Assembly (NCBI GenBank): GCA_014379815.1
Contig: JACMLA010000659.1
Coordinates: 1 to 14,522, forward strand
DNA length: 14,522 nucleotides
Direction of reading: 5' to 3'
From: Bryobacteraceae bacterium
GTDB lineage: Bacteria; Acidobacteriota; Terriglobia; Bryobacterales; Bryobacteraceae
A program made the position numbers and the translations under genes. The notes below the pieces were generated by a model that did not search any database, was not told the DNA's origin, and was given only the letters and a program-made list of their open reading frames with translations. This document shows, piece after piece, positions 1 to 6,631 of the stretch. How positions within the stretch are numbered: position 1 is the stretch's first letter; each line of letters starts with the position of its first letter.

Positions 1-81
1 CGCGTCTGTCACTGCGCGCTTTTGAGCTGTGCCAGGCAGGGTGGAAATCAAGAGGATAAGGAGGCCGATGACGGTTCGCAT
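1..81 (-). CDS. Exported protein, N-terminal signal peptide only (partial)
   Basis: Reading the minus strand from the ATG at 81 gives 27 codons that stay open to the window edge. The peptide starts MRTVIGLLILLISTLPGTAQ: a basic n-region (Arg2), a strongly hydrophobic core, and a probable signal peptidase site after GTA. It is therefore very probably the start of a secreted or outer-membrane protein whose body lies outside the window, and nothing can be said about its function. It diverges from the POTRA protein gene at 138. There is no Shine-Dalgarno sequence before the ATG, but a TATAAT hexamer lies 12 bases upstream. The main doubt is that only 81 bases are visible. Confidence 0.6.
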   Translation of the reverse strand, partial: MRTVIGLLILLISTLPGTAQKRAVTDA

Positions 82-93
82 GAGGCTCGCTGC

Positions 94-99
94 ATTATA
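94..99 (-). promoter_or_regulatory. Candidate -10 box for the leftward exported-protein gene
   Basis: The minus strand reads TATAAT here, a perfect sigma-70-type -10 hexamer, ending 12 bases before the ATG at 81. Transcription would start about 6 bases before the start codon, giving an almost leaderless mRNA, which fits the absence of a Shine-Dalgarno sequence. No convincing -35 hexamer is seen at the expected distance, so this is a candidate only. Confidence 0.4.
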
Positions 100-130
100 G
101 ATGCAACGGCTCTGCCACGCACCGGCGTCG

Positions 131-136
131 TACAAT
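131..136 (+). promoter_or_regulatory. Candidate -10 box for the POTRA protein gene
   Basis: TACAAT lies directly against the GTG at 138. If it is a real -10 box, transcription would begin near 142-144, so the true start would be the second in-frame GTG at 144 and the mRNA would be leaderless. No good -35 box is visible. The same arrangement (a -10-like hexamer within about 12 bases of the start, no Shine-Dalgarno) occurs at 94-99 minus and 2409-2414 plus. Confidence 0.35.
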
Positions 137-137
137 C

Positions 138-1559
138 GTGCAAGTGGTACGCTCGATCGCCCTGGCTTTGTCATTCGGGATGCTGCTATGCCCCGCCCAA
201 ACTTCCCGCAGAAAACCAGCGCCTCCGGCTAAGACAACCTCCGCTCCAGCGAAGACCGTTGTCGTCGATCCCTCCCTGCCATTTCCGCTGGAAACTATCC
301 GCGTCACGGGTAACCAGCAGCTTGCTGAAGCGGAGATCATTCGCATGAGCGGTCTGCAGCCGGGTCAGCAAGTTACCAGGGCCGATTTCGACGCAGCCCA
401 GGCAAAGCTGCTGGCATCGGGATTGTTTGAAACTGTGGCCTACCGCTACGCCCCAGTGCCGAAAGCGCAGGCTTACGCCGCGACCTGGGAAGTGAAGGAA
501 ATCCCCCAGTTATTCCCGTATCGGTTCGAAGCGATCGAACTGCCTGAGGCGGAGATGCGCGCCTATCTTAAGAAAGAGGAGCCTCTGTTCCAGGAGAAGC
601 TTCCTGCGACCAAGCCGGTGCTGGAACGGTTCGCCAGAGCTTTAGAGACGTTCGCCGCCTCAAAAAGCAAACCATTGCAGATTACCGGCAAGTTGCTTCC
701 GAACGACAAGGGCGAACTGGAAGTTGTGTTTGTGCCGACCTCACTTCCGGCAGTCGCGCAGGTGACTTTCTTTGGGAACCAGGCGATTTCGTTGGTTACC
801 TTGCAGCAGGCGATTTCCGGCGCAGCCATAGGCGCCATCTACACAGAGCCGCGCTTTCGACAGATTCTGGAGGCCAGCGTCCGGCCTGTGTATGAGGGGC
901 AGGGCTACCTTAGGGTCAACTTCCCACGCCTGGAGGTTACGCCCGCGTCGGATGTTAAGGGCGTGGTCGTCAAGGTAGAGGTATCGGAAGGCGCTGTGTT
1001 CAAACTGCGCGACGTGAAGATCACCGGCGAGATGGTTGAGAACCAGAAGCTGGTCAAAGAAGGCGGCTTCCGCTTGAACGAGACAGCCGACATGAAGGCA
1101 GTCGCTGAGGGTGCAAAGAGGCTGGAAAAGTATCTAAAACGCCGCGGGTTCCTGAACGCCGAAGCGAAAGTGGAACGCAAGGTAGACGACGCGGCCAAGC
1201 AGGTCGATATCGCGATCGGAGTAGACCCAGGGCCGCAGTATCGGATGGGCAAGCTTGAGGTGAGCGGGCTGGATATCACGACAGAACCCGAGGTGCGGAA
1301 GATGTGGGCTCTGGCGGAAAAAGCACCGTTTGATTTTGAATACCCAGACATCTTTCTGTCTGAAATGCCGAACGTTCTGGACAACCTTGGCCGGACCCGG
1401 TCGGCGATCAAGCCTGACCCGGGAACACTGAAAGTGGATGTCCTGCTGACCTTCATCCCGCCGGAGCGCAAGGTGCCCGACCCTAAACGCGCTCGTCCCG
1501 AGAGCGGCCGCTCTGGTGGCCCGGTAGAATTTCCTTACACACCTACCCAAAATCAATAG
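138..1559 (+). CDS. Secreted POTRA-repeat protein (BamA-like, no beta-barrel)
   Basis: This 473-residue protein has an N-terminal signal peptide (hydrophobic stretch IALALSFGMLLCPAQ) and then a Pro/Ala-rich linker. The remainder is built of POTRA-like units. Unit 1 (about 50-122) begins with the typical PLETIRVTGNQQL and contains LASGLFETVAYRY. A divergent unit follows at about 125-200. Two clear units lie at about 205-283 (AQVTFFGNQAIS, then GYLRVNF) and 287-365 (KLRDVKITGE, then YLKRRGFLNAEAKVERKV). A last unit is at about 366-440 (MGKLEVSGLDI). In BamA, POTRA domains bind lipoproteins and unfolded outer-membrane proteins. The roughly 350-residue barrel is absent here: the protein ends in a polar Pro/Arg tail. 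It is probably a periplasmic accessory to outer-membrane assembly, which is inference. The start is GTG at 138, with GTG 144 an equal alternative; neither has a Shine-Dalgarno. Confidence 0.85.
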   Translation: MQVVRSIALALSFGMLLCPAQTSRRKPAPPAKTTSAPAKTVVVDPSLPFPLETIRVTGNQQLAEAEIIRMSGLQPGQQVTRADFDAAQAKLLASGLFETVAYRYAPVPKAQAYAATWEVKEIPQLFPYRFEAIELPEAEMRAYLKKEEPLFQEKLPATKPVLERFARALETFAASKSKPLQITGKLLPNDKGELEVVFVPTSLPAVAQVTFFGNQAISLVTLQQAISGAAIGAIYTEPRFRQILEASVRPVYEGQGYLRVNFPRLEVTPASDVKGVVVKVEVSEGAVFKLRDVKITGEMVENQKLVKEGGFRLNETADMKAVAEGAKRLEKYLKRRGFLNAEAKVERKVDDAAKQVDIAIGVDPGPQYRMGKLEVSGLDITTEPEVRKMWALAEKAPFDFEYPDIFLSEMPNVLDNLGRTRSAIKPDPGTLKVDVLLTFIPPERKVPDPKRARPESGRSGGPVEFPYTPTQNQ

Positions 1560-1598
1560 CTTACAAACCGGAACTTCAGTTGCAGAACTGCGTCCCCG

Positions 1599-2386
1599 AT
1601 GCCACAGGCTGATTCTGAAACTCCCGTTCTCTCGTCCGTACAGGAACCCCTCGAACGACTTCTCGCTTACGAACCCGGCACACTTCCGGTGATCTCGCTG
1701 TATTTGAATACGCAGGCCGACAAACACGGGCGAGATCCCCGCTATGCGGCATTACTCACCGACGCCAACTCAGCTCGGATCTTTGTGTTCGGCCTTGGGC
1801 AAACGCTGGAAACCGAGCAGGTGAAAGGGAAGAAAGTGCACCGCGTGAAGGTCGGCGGCTGGTCGCAGGCGCGGTACCAGCGGCGGGCACAAAACGCCCA
1901 TCAGAGTCATGCGAAAGATGCGGTAGAAGTCCTGGATCGAATCGTGCGTGAGGAAGACATTTCGTATATCTAGCTGGCCGGGGATCCGCAGATGCTCCCG
2001 TTGCTTCAGGAAGAAATGCCAAAGCAACAGGCTGACAAAGTCGTCGATACGCTTCGTCTGGATTTAAAGGCGAGCGATCGGGAAGTCTTCGAAACAACGC
2101 TGGCACGCATGAAGGAAGAGGACGTGAAGACCGACGCGGAAAAGGTCGAACGTCTGATGCGTGAGTATCGTGCGCGGGGCCTCGCTTGTGCTGGCCGAGA
2201 CGATACTCTGGAGGCCCTCGCGAACGGGCAGGTAGAAGAGCTGTTCGTGAGTACAAGTCTGGAAGACGAGCACGAGGAAGAAGAACTCGTGGAAGCAATC
2301 CTCGCGACGCGACAGTAACCTTTATTGACGACCCTGCATTATTGGCCGAAATCGATGGCGTTGGCGCTCTGCTGCGGTGGCGTTGA
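1599..2386 (+). pseudogene. Decayed eRF1-like (baeRF family) gene
   Basis: Read in one frame, the locus resembles baeRF proteins (bacterial relatives of the eRF1/Vms1 release-factor fold, usually about 360-380 residues). The N-terminus has VISLYLNTQADKHGRD, and the core has NSARIFVF, GGWSQARYQR and VLDRIVREEDISYI. Three lesions are visible. First, HGRD runs directly into PRYAALLTD, where by recollection relatives carry about 90-100 more residues. Second, a TAG at 1971-1973 interrupts the frame, although homology continues at once with LAGDPQMLPLLQEE. Third, near 2290-2310 the frame slips by one base, so the first frame ends at TAA 2316-2318 while the expected C-terminus (ATVTFIDDPALLAEIDGVGA, then LLRWR) continues in the neighbouring frame to TGA 2384-2386. 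Three independent defects argue for real decay rather than one sequencing error. The family match is from memory. Confidence 0.75.
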
Positions 2387-2408
2387 TCCATCTGTAGTGC
2401 GGTTGCGA

Positions 2409-2414
2409 TATAAC
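2409..2414 (+). promoter_or_regulatory. Candidate -10 box for the sugar isomerase-like gene
   Basis: TATAAC lies 8 bases before the ATG at 2423, and there is no Shine-Dalgarno in between (CAGTAACG). A TTGATC at 2383-2388 could act as -35, but the 20-base spacer is long. The arrangement suggests a very short leader or none. Confidence 0.35.
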
Positions 2415-2422
2415 CAGTAACG

Positions 2423-3280
2423 ATGACTCTCCTCAATCGACGTTCCTTCCTCGGCGCTGCGGCAGCCAGCACTTTGGCACCCGCCCTGAGTGCCCGGACT
2501 CTCAAGACTGTTGGGGTACAGCTGTATACCGTCCGCAGTGTGATCGGGGAAAAGACCGAGGAGACCATAAAAGCCCTGGAAGCGGTCGGGTTTCGGGAAG
2601 CCGAATGTGTTTACGGGAACCTGGACAAAGTGTGGAAGGTCCTCAAGCAGACCAGCATTAAGCCGGTCAGCCTGCATCTCGAAACCCAGATGTTCACTAA
2701 GAACCAGGACAAGCTGCCGGCTGCTCTGGACGACGCCAAAAGTAAGGGATTTCAGTTTGTTGTTTGCCCCTATATCGCGCAGGAAGACCGTGGTGGAGAG
2801 GACGTGATCCGTAGGCTCGGCGAGACTCTGAACAAGGCGGGGGAAGTTTGTCGCAAATCAGGTCTCGAACTCTGTTACCACAATCACGCGTTTGAATTCG
2901 CGGAGGCACCAGGTAAAGGCACCCTGCTCGACGTCCTGATGGCAACGGCGGATCCTACGCTCGTCAGCCTGGAACTGGACATCATGTGGTCTCAGGTAGC
3001 TGGGGTAGACCCTGTGTCTGTGATCAAGAAGTACGGCAAGAGAATTGCATTGATGCACCTGAAAGATCTGGCAAAGGATACGCCTCAGCGGTTCGATGAA
3101 GGCATACCCCGGACCAACTTTCGCGAAGTCGGGACCGGCTTCATTGACTTTAAGTCAGTTTTGAAGGCTGCCCAGAGTGCGGGCGTGCGCCACTATTTTG
3201 TGGAGCAGGATCAGACGCCAGGTAATCCGGTTGAGTCACTGCGCCAGAGCTTTGCCAATCTCGCAAAACTGAACTTCTGA
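2423..3280 (+). CDS. Tat-exported TIM-barrel sugar phosphate isomerase/epimerase-like protein
   Basis: The 285-residue protein opens with a twin-arginine signal (NRRSFLGAAAAS, residues 5-16) and an Ala-rich h-region ending near ALSA, so it should be exported folded to the periplasm. The rest matches the xylose-isomerase-like / AP-endonuclease-2 TIM-barrel family: VGVQLYTVRS (30-39), a helix then REAECVYG, SLHLET (83-88), CYHNHAFEFAE (151-161), LELDIMW (183-189), LMHLKDLA (210-217), VGTGFIDF (236-243) and YFVEQDQ (258-264). Glu158, Asp186, His212 and Glu261 sit where this family usually binds a divalent metal. Such proteins isomerise or epimerise sugars or cyclitols, but the substrate cannot be read from sequence. 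It appears to be transcribed alone, followed by a structured intergenic stretch. Confidence 0.88.
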   Translation: MTLLNRRSFLGAAAASTLAPALSARTLKTVGVQLYTVRSVIGEKTEETIKALEAVGFREAECVYGNLDKVWKVLKQTSIKPVSLHLETQMFTKNQDKLPAALDDAKSKGFQFVVCPYIAQEDRGGEDVIRRLGETLNKAGEVCRKSGLELCYHNHAFEFAEAPGKGTLLDVLMATADPTLVSLELDIMWSQVAGVDPVSVIKKYGKRIALMHLKDLAKDTPQRFDEGIPRTNFREVGTGFIDFKSVLKAAQSAGVRHYFVEQDQTPGNPVESLRQSFANLAKLNF

Positions 3281-3353
3281 CTTACTTCACAGTTAGCCAG
3301 CGTCCAGCGTGAAGTAAGTACTAAGGTACTGTAAGTACCGTTACTGAAGTTCA
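3270..3353 (+). other. Three-way-junction-like RNA element at the 3' end of the isomerase gene
   Basis: Three nested inverted repeats are visible. An outer 8-bp stem pairs 3270-3277 with 3346-3353. Inside it, an 11-bp perfect stem pairs 3280-3290 (ACTTACTTCAC) with 3309-3319 across an 18-base loop, and a 5-bp stem pairs 3325-3329 (GGTAC) with 3335-3339. An alternative hairpin, AGTAC 3317-3321 with GTACT 3326-3330, would compete with both inner stems. The outer arm and the first inner arm overlap the end of the coding sequence and its TGA. No T-run follows, so a classical intrinsic terminator is unlikely. It may protect the 3' end, aid factor-dependent termination or be an operator-like dyad. 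Confidence 0.5.
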
Positions 3354-3366
3354 ATCCGCAACAAGC

Positions 3367-3372
3367 TACAAT
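3367..3372 (+). promoter_or_regulatory. Candidate -10 box for the acyltransferase gene
   Basis: TACAAT lies about 120 bases upstream of the acyltransferase ATG. A transcript from here would start near 3379 and carry a leader of about 115 bases containing the hairpins at 3383-3451. No clear -35 box is seen, so confidence is low. Confidence 0.25.
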
Positions 3373-3382
3373 CCCTGAGCGA

Positions 3383-3451
3383 GGTCCCAGCAGGACCACC
3401 GCAAAGTTACATTTAGGTGGTCGATCGGGTCCGGATGGTTTTGTAACATCC
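3383..3451 (+). other. Inverted repeats in the acyltransferase leader
   Basis: GGTCC (3383-3387) pairs with GGACC (3393-3397) across a 5-base loop. GACCACC (3394-3400) pairs perfectly with GGTGGTC (3416-3422) across a 15-base loop. The two share 3394-3397 and are mutually exclusive. Further on, GTTACA (3406-3411) can pair with TGTAAC (3442-3447), and GGATG (3433-3437) with CATCC (3447-3451). The set could be an attenuator-like leader or protein-binding sites. It matches no riboswitch class I can recognise. Confidence 0.35.
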
Positions 3452-3493
3452 CCGGCCCCGGATCCATTCGTGACCGCGCAGGGGGCGGTCTCT

Positions 3494-4609
3494 ATGGCTT
3501 CAGCCGTTGTTACACGGTCGTATGAGCTTGTGTCGAGGCCGCCCGCTGCGGTTCATATCCCGGCACTCGATGGCATCCGGGGAATCGCAATTGCGATGGT
3601 GCTGGTGGTCCACTTATGGCCGCTGCCATGGGTACCGCCATTCGTCCATTTGCTGGTAGCTGGAGTTGATTTATTCTTTGTACTTTCGGGCTTTCTGATC
3701 ACCGGTGTACTTATAGATCACCGGGGACGCGCTAACTACTTTCGGAACTTCTATGCGCGTCGTGCGCTGCGACTTACTCCCCTCTACGTAAGTTACCTTC
3801 TTTTAATCGCTTTCGCTCTCCCTGCCCTGCACAAAGCAATCGCCCCGAAACTGCCGCACTATAACGGCAACTGGTGGATGTTTGTAACCTACACCTCCAA
3901 CTGGTTCCCGCATCTTCGTCCGCCCTATCTTGAGCACCTGTGGAGCCTCGCGATAGAAGAGCAGTTCTATCTTGTCTGGCCGTTGTTAGTGGCATTTCTC
4001 CCGCTCTCCCGGTTGCCGTACGCATGCATCGGGGTTGTGATAGGTTGCTGCGTATTTCGGGTAGTCAGTGCCACGCAGGGTGTCCCCGCTTTCGACCTTT
4101 ATTACGCCACTTTTGCCCGCGTGGATTGTATGGCGTTTGGAGCGATCGTCGCCTGCGGTTTGCGGGATGAAGATTTCGGCCGGACCCTCAGGAAGTTCGG
4201 CAAGGCCGCAGTAGTGTTGGCCACCGCTGCTCTGATGGTGGATCTGTCTCTATCCGGGGGAACTCTGCCTTCCGCGATGCCGATGCGTCTGATCGGGCAG
4301 CCCGCCATTTCAATACTCTTTGCAGCCGCAGTGTACTTTGCCGCGACCAGGCCTCTCCCGCAGCTGGAATGGAGGCCGTTTCGAAGCCTTGGGAAGTACA
4401 GCTATTGTATATATTTGTCGCATCTCGTCATTGGCCACCACATTTCTTTGCTGGCGGCCGTTATGATTCGAAGTTTTCCGGATAGATCGCATCACATCTG
4501 GATCATGCTGGCAGCTTTTGTAGTGACAATCACCCTGATTATCTGGACCGCCCGCTTAAGCTGGATCTGGCTCGAAAAGCCAGTACTGAGTTTCAAGCGG
4601 TACTTCTGA
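3494..4609 (+). CDS. OafA-type integral membrane acyltransferase
   Basis: The 371-residue protein belongs to the acyltransferase-3 family, whose members transfer acetyl or other acyl groups onto surface polysaccharides, lipids or peptidoglycan from within the inner membrane. Seen here: IPALDGIRGIAIAMVLVVH with the conserved His at residue 40, GVDLFFVLSGFLITG, FYARRALRLTPLY with the conserved arginines near residues 89-90, HLWSLAIEEQFYLVWP (148-163), FARVDCMAFGA, and a late YCIYLSHLVIG. About ten hydrophobic segments are spread along the chain. I chose ATG 3494 because AGGGGG (3480-3485) lies 8 bases before it. GTG 3470 in the same frame would add 8 residues but has no comparable ribosome site. 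The natural substrate is not predictable. It is separated from tolQ by 81 bases and a promoter-like region, so it is probably not part of the tol operon. Confidence 0.9.
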   Translation: MASAVVTRSYELVSRPPAAVHIPALDGIRGIAIAMVLVVHLWPLPWVPPFVHLLVAGVDLFFVLSGFLITGVLIDHRGRANYFRNFYARRALRLTPLYVSYLLLIAFALPALHKAIAPKLPHYNGNWWMFVTYTSNWFPHLRPPYLEHLWSLAIEEQFYLVWPLLVAFLPLSRLPYACIGVVIGCCVFRVVSATQGVPAFDLYYATFARVDCMAFGAIVACGLRDEDFGRTLRKFGKAAVVLATAALMVDLSLSGGTLPSAMPMRLIGQPAISILFAAAVYFAATRPLPQLEWRPFRSLGKYSYCIYLSHLVIGHHISLLAAVMIRSFPDRSHHIWIMLAAFVVTITLIIWTARLSWIWLEKPVLSFKRYF

Positions 4610-4627
4610 ATGACCAGGGCTTGAAAG

Positions 4628-4684
4628 GCTAAAACAAAACACCACAGCTCTGTTTTACTGTTTACAATGGTGTTTTAGCGGAGG
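4628..4684 (+). promoter_or_regulatory. Promoter, dyad and ribosome site ahead of tolQ
   Basis: TACAAT at 4663-4668 is a plausible -10 box; the -35 region is poor. It is enclosed by a perfect 9-bp inverted repeat, AAAACACCA (4636-4644) and TGGTGTTTT (4668-4676). A second pairing, GCTAAAAC (4628-4635) with GTTTTAGC (4672-4679), shares the right arm and excludes the first. The right arm ends against the Shine-Dalgarno GGAGG (4680-4684), which is 6 bases from the CTG start at 4691. This could be an operator covering the -10 box, or an RNA hairpin if transcription begins further upstream. Confidence 0.45.
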
Positions 4685-4690
4685 CTTTTC

Positions 4691-5368
4691 CTGTTCACTG
4701 CTCTCATTCTGCTTCAGGTTAGTATCTGGGACTCCGTTGGTAGCGCCGGTCCCCTGTCGTGGACGGTACTCGCAATCCTGCTGGTTCTTTCGCTGTTTTC
4801 CTGGACGATCACCTTTGGCAAGTGGAGTCGCCTGCGCGCCGCGAGCACATCAAGTGCTCAGTTTGTGCGTGCCTTCCGGAAGGCGAATAATCTCCAGTCG
4901 GTTGCCCTCGCGATGGAGCAGTTCCGATCTTCGCCGATGGTGACAGTGTTCGATTACGGCTATACCGAAGTAGAGCGGCAGGTCAAAGCAAGGGGTACAC
5001 TCACCAATCAGGCCGCCCTCGAGCGCACGCTGCAACTCGGCATCAGTGAGGAAATGGCCCGTCTGGAGCACCAGATGAACTGGCTGGCTACCACTGCTAC
5101 GGTGTCGCCCTTTATTGGGCTGTTTGGGACTGTGTTCGGAATCATACGGGCATTTAGCTCAATGGGAGAAGCAGGCAGCTCCAGCCTTCGGGCGGTCGCG
5201 CCTGGAATTTCCGAAGCTCTGATTGCAACAGCATTCGGTCTGGCGGCAGCCATCCCAGCTGCGGTCGCCTACAACTACTTCGGGCATCTGATCCGGGAAT
5301 TCGGCGGACGCATGGAAGACTTCTGCCTCGAGTTTCTGAACCTGGCGGAACGCAGTTTCGAAGAGTAA
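4691..5368 (+). CDS. tolQ: TolQ, proton channel subunit of the Tol-Pal motor
   Basis: TolQ (225 residues; about 230 in E. coli) forms with TolR the inner-membrane, proton-driven stator that energises TolA. One membrane helix lies at about residues 22-42 (WTVLAILLVLSLFSWTITF), followed by a cytoplasmic domain and then the paired helices of the MotA/TolQ/ExbB family at about 130-155 (containing SPFIGLFGTVFGIIRAF) and 169-197 (APGISEALIATAFGLAAAIP). The start is unusual. The frame is open back to TAG 4676-4678, and no ATG, GTG or TTG occurs in it before GTG 4865, which would remove helix 1. CTG 4691 lies 6 bases after GGAGG and gives a full-length protein, so it is the best start. The gene is 3 bases upstream of tolR. 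Confidence 0.93.
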   Translation: MFTALILLQVSIWDSVGSAGPLSWTVLAILLVLSLFSWTITFGKWSRLRAASTSSAQFVRAFRKANNLQSVALAMEQFRSSPMVTVFDYGYTEVERQVKARGTLTNQAALERTLQLGISEEMARLEHQMNWLATTATVSPFIGLFGTVFGIIRAFSSMGEAGSSSLRAVAPGISEALIATAFGLAAAIPAAVAYNYFGHLIREFGGRMEDFCLEFLNLAERSFEE

Positions 5369-5371
5369 TCC

Positions 5372-5833
5372 ATGGCGTTTTCAACAATCGGCAGCGGTGG
5401 AGGGTCGCTCGGAAGACGCGGACGGTTCCGTGGCGGCAGCGGTACTTTGTCGGAGATGAACGTGGTTCCGCTGGTTGACGTGGTACTCGTTCTGCTGATC
5501 ATCTTTATGTTGACGGCCCACGTCATGGAGTTTGGGCTCGAAGTCGAGGTGCCGAAGGTTAAGCAGGTCAGGGAAACCGCCGAGGAACTCCCGGTCATCA
5601 CGATTAGCAAAAATGGCGAAGTGTATCTCGGCGACAAACCGGTGAATATCAACCTGCTTGGGGAAGAAGTCACTAAGCGGTATCCGCGGTCTAAGGGCGT
5701 TTATCTGCGCGCGGACAAGGGAACGGTATGGGATCCGATCGCCCAGGTAATTAGTTTTCTGGGAGAAGCCAAAATCGACGTCAAAGTAGTAACACAGCCG
5801 GAAGATGAGGCGAACCGTCCGCGAAGACGCTAA
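5372..5833 (+). CDS. tolR: TolR, ExbD-family motor subunit
   Basis: The 153-residue protein has the ExbD/TolR plan: a short Gly/Arg-rich cytoplasmic N-terminus, one membrane helix at about 31-48, and a periplasmic domain. The segment EMNVVPLVDVVLVLLIIFML contains Asp36, equivalent to the essential proton-carrying Asp23 of E. coli TolR. The periplasmic part (LPVITISKNGEVYLGDKPVN, then VYLRADKGT) fits the family's dimerising, peptidoglycan-contacting domain. The ATG follows the tolQ stop by 3 bases, so the two are co-translated. The C-terminus ends in a basic tail (RPRRR). Confidence 0.93.
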   Translation: MAFSTIGSGGGSLGRRGRFRGGSGTLSEMNVVPLVDVVLVLLIIFMLTAHVMEFGLEVEVPKVKQVRETAEELPVITISKNGEVYLGDKPVNINLLGEEVTKRYPRSKGVYLRADKGTVWDPIAQVISFLGEAKIDVKVVTQPEDEANRPRRR

Positions 5834-5845
5834 TCCTCATAATAC

Positions 5846-6631
5846 ATGCCCGCCCAAGCTGACAGCTTCGACCTCCGTGAGCCGCTCGCCGGGCCGCTGC
5901 TGCGTTCTCTGGGATTACATATCGGGCTTGCCGCATTGGTCGCCGGGTGGTCCTACCTGCAGCTTAGCGGACGTGTCGAGAAGTGGGGTGACCCAAAGTC
6001 GCTGGGCGGCGGTGCGGTCACAATTACTCCGGTAAGCATCCCGTTGCCACCCCGGCAGGGTCGTGTCAACCGCGTGGCCAATGATACCGAGTCGCAGGTG
6101 CCGTCGGATCCTAAGCCTGTTCCTAAGCCAATCCAGAAAGCACCTGAGCCGGATGCCATCGCAATCAAGGGTCGGGAGCCGCAACAGAAGTCCAAACCAC
6201 AGGCCGCGACACCGCAGAAGTACACCAGCGTCCCGGACCCTAAGCCGAATCAGGTGTACAGCCAGACCGGGCAGGCGTTGACCTCTCCCATGTTCTCGCA
6301 GGCTCCGGGCGGCGGGGGTGTGGGGTCCGGATCGGTAAGCCCATTTGGAAACCGGTTTGGCTGGTATGAGCAACTGCTGCGCGAGCGTGTCGCGAGGAAC
6401 TGGCGTTCGCAGGATCTGGATGCGCGCATTCGCGACCGCGTATCGGTAAGCTTCGAAATCGCGCGTGATGGGTCGATCAGCAAAGTCCGTATCGCGCAAT
6501 CCAGCGGTAACTTCACACTGGACCAGTCCGCGCAGCGGGCCATCGTGCAGTCCAACCCATTGCCGCCTTTACCCCGCGAATTTGAGCGTGACGTCGCTAA
6601 CATCGAGTTTTGGTTTGGTCTCCAGCAATGA
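5846..6631 (+). CDS. tolA: TolA-like / TonB C-terminal periplasm-spanning protein
   Basis: At 261 residues this is shorter than E. coli TolA (421). A single N-terminal membrane helix (about 19-38) contains SLGLHIGLAALV: the Ser21-x3-His25 pair matches the SxxxH motif through which TolA and TonB contact TolQ/ExbB. A Pro/Lys/Gln-rich extended region (about 65-150) follows, including KPVPKPIQKAPEP, instead of the long alpha-helical domain of enterobacterial TolA. The last about 90 residues form a TonB/TolA C-terminal domain (YEQLLRERVARNW, then VSVSFEIARDGSISKVRIAQ and NPLPPLPREF). Its role is to pass motor energy to TolB/Pal at the outer membrane. The gene lies 12 bases after tolR, and its TGA overlaps the tolB ATG. 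Confidence 0.88.
   Translation: MPAQADSFDLREPLAGPLLRSLGLHIGLAALVAGWSYLQLSGRVEKWGDPKSLGGGAVTITPVSIPLPPRQGRVNRVANDTESQVPSDPKPVPKPIQKAPEPDAIAIKGREPQQKSKPQAATPQKYTSVPDPKPNQVYSQTGQALTSPMFSQAPGGGGVGSGSVSPFGNRFGWYEQLLRERVARNWRSQDLDARIRDRVSVSFEIARDGSISKVRIAQSSGNFTLDQSAQRAIVQSNPLPPLPREFERDVANIEFWFGLQQ

Noticed and set aside
1971..1973. Programmed stop readthrough in the baeRF gene
   Set aside because: The frame is also broken near 2290-2310 and seems to lack an internal segment, so decay explains all three defects more simply.
1756..2568. 270-codon open frame on the minus strand
   Set aside because: It lies opposite the baeRF remnant and the start of the isomerase gene, is Arg/Pro-rich without recognisable domains, and would cross a promoter region; it is a shadow frame of GC-rich DNA.
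3281..3493. A small gene or tRNA between the isomerase and acyltransferase genes
   Set aside because: No frame of useful length with a ribosome site exists, and the inverted repeats do not fold into a cloverleaf with an anticodon arm.
4865..5368. Short TolQ starting at GTG 4865
   Set aside because: It would lack the first membrane helix, which is encoded upstream in the same frame, and has no ribosome site; CTG 4691 is preferred.
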